This document shows positions 61,806 to 64,000 of a stretch of 64,000 nucleotides of DNA, piece after piece; position 1 is the first letter of the stretch; each line of letters starts with the position of its first letter. Position numbers and translations under genes: made by a program. The DNA is taken from positions 3,492,001 to 3,556,000 of the forward strand of contig NZ_CP110139.1 in NCBI RefSeq assembly GCF_025979885.1, given 5' to 3'. Below the pieces are notes generated by a model. That model saw nothing but the letters and a program-made list of their open reading frames with translations. It was not told the origin of the DNA and did not search any database. The DNA is from Hymenobacter sp. YIM 151500-1. Lineage in GTDB: Bacteria; Bacteroidota; Bacteroidia; Cytophagales; Hymenobacteraceae.

Positions 61806-62987
61806 ATGAAACGCCCCTCTCTCCACTTTGGCCTTCTGCTAGCCGCGCTGCTGGGCAGCGCCGGCGCCCACGCGCAAACCGTACTGTTTGCCGGCGGCAA
61901 ATCCTTCCGCACCCACGAAAGCCCCTGCATTGCCATGTCCGCTGACGAAGGCAAAACCTGGAACCTCGTGTTTGAGGGGGCGCGCAAAAACATGGACAAC
62001 CCATCCTGGGTAACGGGCCTGGCCTACGGGGGCGGCAAGCTGGTGGCCGTGACCAACTACGGCGTGGTGCTGACTTCCGCTGACAAAGGCAAAACCTGGA
62101 CGGCGCAGGATGTGAAAACCCCGCTGCGGCTCAACAATGGGTTTAACGGCGTAGCCTACGGGGGCGGCATGTTCCTGGCCGCCGGCTCCGAAGATGCCCT
62201 GGCCTATTCCCTCGACGGCGTAACCTGGGACCGGCTGGGCAGCAACTGGCAAAGCGGCCAAGCTGGTGCCGCCAGCCAAGCCACCAACCAGGCCAAGGAC
62301 GCGGCCCGCGCCAAGATAGGGGCCCTGGCTGGCGGCAAGCTGGGCGGCCTGGGCGCCGGCCTGGCCAAAGCCAAGGCCGCCACGCAAGCGGCAGGCGCCG
62401 CAGCTCCCGGTGCGCCCCAGTACCAGACCAACGTGGACCCCGGCGAGAAAACGATGTACACGCACACCTACGGCGTCGACTTCATCGACGGCAAGTTTTA
62501 CCTCACCGGCAACTTCGGCCGGGTGGCCGTGTTCGTGCCCGAAAACGGCAAGCCCAAGCGCGTGAGCGTGGCCCACGTGAAGGAGCAGCTGACATCGGCC
62601 CTGCGCGACGCGGCCAGCAACGGCAAAGGCACCATCGTGGCCTTCGCCGACGGCATGATGAAGTCGGCTACTTCCACCGACGGCGGCCAGACCTGGGAGG
62701 AAAACTTCGACGCGCCCCAGCTGGTGGGCGGCGGCTACGGCAACGGCCGCTTCGTGGGCGTGAGCCGGTTCGGCGACGTGGCCACTTCCACCGACGGCAA
62801 AACCTGGAAATCGACCAACATCGGCGGCATCCGCGACGGAGGCTCCCTGGAAGATGCCGTGTATACCGGCAAAACCTGGGTGCTCTGTGGCGACGACAAC
62901 TGCACCTGGTACTCCCCCGACGGCCAGAAGTGGACCCGCACCAACTCCGACAAGCTCTATCTGAAAAGAATAATAGCCGTCAAGTAG
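61806..62987 (+). CDS. Secreted BNR-repeat (beta-propeller) protein
   Basis: A 393-residue exported protein: signal peptide (LLAALLGSAGAHAQ), then beta-propeller blades with Asp-box-like motifs such as SADEGKTWN, SADKGKTWT, SLDGVTWDR, STDGGQTWEE, STDGKTWKS and SPDGQKWTR. Between blades there is a 75-residue Ala-rich, partly helical insert (about 160-225, KAKAATQAAGAAAPG) that is not typical. The fold suggests a binding or glycan-related role; no catalytic site is recognised. The ATG at 61806 gives the signal peptide. Confidence 0.85.
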   Translation: MKRPSLHFGLLLAALLGSAGAHAQTVLFAGGKSFRTHESPCIAMSADEGKTWNLVFEGARKNMDNPSWVTGLAYGGGKLVAVTNYGVVLTSADKGKTWTAQDVKTPLRLNNGFNGVAYGGGMFLAAGSEDALAYSLDGVTWDRLGSNWQSGQAGAASQATNQAKDAARAKIGALAGGKLGGLGAGLAKAKAATQAAGAAAPGAPQYQTNVDPGEKTMYTHTYGVDFIDGKFYLTGNFGRVAVFVPENGKPKRVSVAHVKEQLTSALRDAASNGKGTIVAFADGMMKSATSTDGGQTWEENFDAPQLVGGGYGNGRFVGVSRFGDVATSTDGKTWKSTNIGGIRDGGSLEDAVYTGKTWVLCGDDNCTWYSPDGQKWTRTNSDKLYLKRIIAVK

Positions 62988-63048
62988 TCACCGCCTCCTA
63001 TGTGACTAATCTTTTATGTAAGTATCCGATTGTGTGAGGTACTTATCC

Positions 63049-63095
63049 TGCCCGGTCCGGCAACGATGCGTCGTTGTGGGGCCGGGCATATTATA
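63049..63095. terminator. Terminator between convergent genes
   Basis: TGCCCGGTCCGGCAACGA pairs with TCGTTGTGGGGCCGGGCA with a few mismatches, followed by TATTATATT. It lies between the BNR gene and the methyltransferase gene. Confidence 0.75.
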
Positions 63096-63116
63096 TTCTC
63101 GCGGAGCTTAGCCGCC

Positions 63117-64000
63117 TTACTCCACGGCCAGCACGAGGCCTTTCAGGTACTCGCCTTCGGGGTGGAAGAGGCTCACGGGGTGGTCGGCGGGCTGGGTGAG
63201 GCGGTGCAGGATGCGGGCGGGGCGGCCGGCTTCGATGGCGGCGGCCAGCACGGCCCCTTCAAACAGCTCCATGCTTACCACCTGCGAACAGCTGAACGTG
63301 AACAGCAGCCCGCCCGGCGCAATCTGCCGGATGCCGGCCACGTTCAGGCGCTTGTAGCCCATCAGGGCATTGTGGCGGGCCGAGAGGTGCTTGGCAAAGG
63401 CCGGCGGGTCGAGCACGATAAGGTCGTACTGGTTGTGGCGGTCCTTCAGGAAGCTGAACACGTCCTGGGCGTAAGCCTCGTGCTTGCCGTCGAGGCCAGT
63501 CAGGGCGGCGTTGCGCTCCGTCAGCTCAATGGCCCGCTTGCTCGAATCGACGGAGTGCACCAGCTCGGCCCCGGCCCGGAGAGCGTAGGAGCTGAAGCCG
63601 CCGGTGTAGCAGAAGGTGTTGAGCACCCGCCGGCCCGGCGCGTAGCGGGCCAGCAGGCTGCGGTTGTCGCGCTGGTCGATGAAAAAGCCGGTTTTCTGCC
63701 CCGTTTCCCAGTCTACTACGAAGGGCGTACCGTTTTCGTGCACCACGTGCTCCTGCCCGCTGCTCTGCCCGAAGAGGTAGCCGTTCTGGGCGCCCGGCGC
63801 GGCTTTCTGCGGTACGGTTTCGGCGCTTTTGTCGTAGATGGCCCGCAGGCCGGGAATCACCTGCTGCAAGGCCTCGGCAATAAGCGGGCGGGCCCGGTAC
63901 ATGCCGGCGCTGTGGGCCTGCACCACGGCCGTATTGCCGTACACGTCGATGATGAGGCCGGGCAGCCCGTCGCCCTCGGCGTGAGCCAGGCGGTACACGT
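63117..64000 (-). CDS. RlmI-like 23S rRNA (cytosine-5) methyltransferase, 5' end missing
   Basis: About 294 residues of the C-terminal part are in the window; the frame is open through the right edge. Visible: YRLAHAEGDGLPGLIIDVYG (linker domain), VDWETGQKTGFFIDQRDNR, NTFCYTGGFSSYALRAGAE (SAM-binding), DLIVLDPPAFAKH (catalytic DPP) and FTFSCSQVVS. This is the RlmI / YccW family, which methylates C1962 of 23S rRNA in E. coli. The missing part would hold the PUA domain. Do not read the ATG at 63998 as the start. Confidence 0.9.
   Translation of the reverse strand, partial: VYRLAHAEGDGLPGLIIDVYGNTAVVQAHSAGMYRARPLIAEALQQVIPGLRAIYDKSAETVPQKAAPGAQNGYLFGQSSGQEHVVHENGTPFVVDWETGQKTGFFIDQRDNRSLLARYAPGRRVLNTFCYTGGFSSYALRAGAELVHSVDSSKRAIELTERNAALTGLDGKHEAYAQDVFSFLKDRHNQYDLIVLDPPAFAKHLSARHNALMGYKRLNVAGIRQIAPGGLLFTFSCSQVVSMELFEGAVLAAAIEAGRPARILHRLTQPADHPVSLFHPEGEYLKGLVLAVE

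Noticed and set aside
1..64000. CRISPR array
   Set aside because: The repeats present are palindromic pairs or unevenly spaced; no regular direct repeats with unique spacers and no cas genes were seen.
1..64000. Insertion sequence or transposase
   Set aside because: No transposase, integrase or recombinase motif found; the hairpin repeats are too short to encode one.
1..64000. tRNA, rRNA or riboswitch
   Set aside because: I read the gaps between genes by eye and saw no cloverleaf with a GGTTCGA-type T loop and no rRNA sequence; a covariance-model search would be more reliable.

Overview
This window looks like chromosomal DNA of a GC-rich Bacteroidota of the Hymenobacter type (order Cytophagales). 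The inference rests on proteins with C-terminal type IX secretion (T9SS) sorting domains, the family set (DUF4175, DUF4385, Big_5-type lipoprotein, ATE-like transferase, CruF and CrtD-like carotenoid genes), at least one clean Bacteroidota promoter (TTG, 19 nt, TACCTTTG at 20749-20778), and many short hairpin repeats between genes. Almost every gene lies on the minus strand. I found no rRNA, tRNA, transposase, prophage or CRISPR array.

Layout. 1-9000: end of a lipoprotein gene, rhomboid protease, polyprenyl diphosphate synthase, RNase R, a fused two-domain peptide-type ABC ATPase, a HepT/MntA toxin-antitoxin pair between two copies of the same terminator, and lspA. 9300-23450: an EreA/ChaN-like lipoprotein, ileS, an RND/MMPL exporter, a small DUF5615/DUF433 pair, glyS, a PiT phosphate transporter and two small conserved genes. 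23450-24400: a gene-free stretch dense in DnaA boxes that I read as the probable chromosomal origin. 24400-42700: Big_5 lipoprotein, methyltransferase, mnmG, ATE-like transferase, ybeY, an RsbW-like ATPase, DUF4175 protein, M16 double-domain peptidase, a T9SS-exported glycoside hydrolase and a family 2 glycosyltransferase.

43200-52450 is an alpha-glucan utilisation block: MFS sugar transporter, secreted GH13 alpha-amylase, SDR, a GxxExxY gene boxed in by inverted repeats, a cyclomaltodextrinase-like GH13, and a GT35 phosphorylase homologue whose PLP lysine is replaced by threonine. 52630-55560 is a large protein with both a Tat signal and a T9SS sorting domain. 56060-59850 holds a GDSL esterase, a TetR regulator, CruF-like hydratase and CrtD/CrtI-like desaturase (carotenoid tailoring; the prenyl synthase at 958-1929 could supply precursor). 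The window ends with a TPR/HTH membrane regulator, a BNR-repeat secreted protein and the 3' part of an RlmI-like rRNA methyltransferase gene.

The most unusual feature is the repeat landscape. Many intergenic gaps are filled by inverted repeats, each built from its own locus-specific short word, and the arms repeatedly touch or supply the stop codon of the neighbouring gene. Related sequence also sits in frame inside ileS and inside the linker of the fused ABC protein. Two small cassettes (HepT/MntA and GxxExxY) are bracketed by repeats and look recently inserted.
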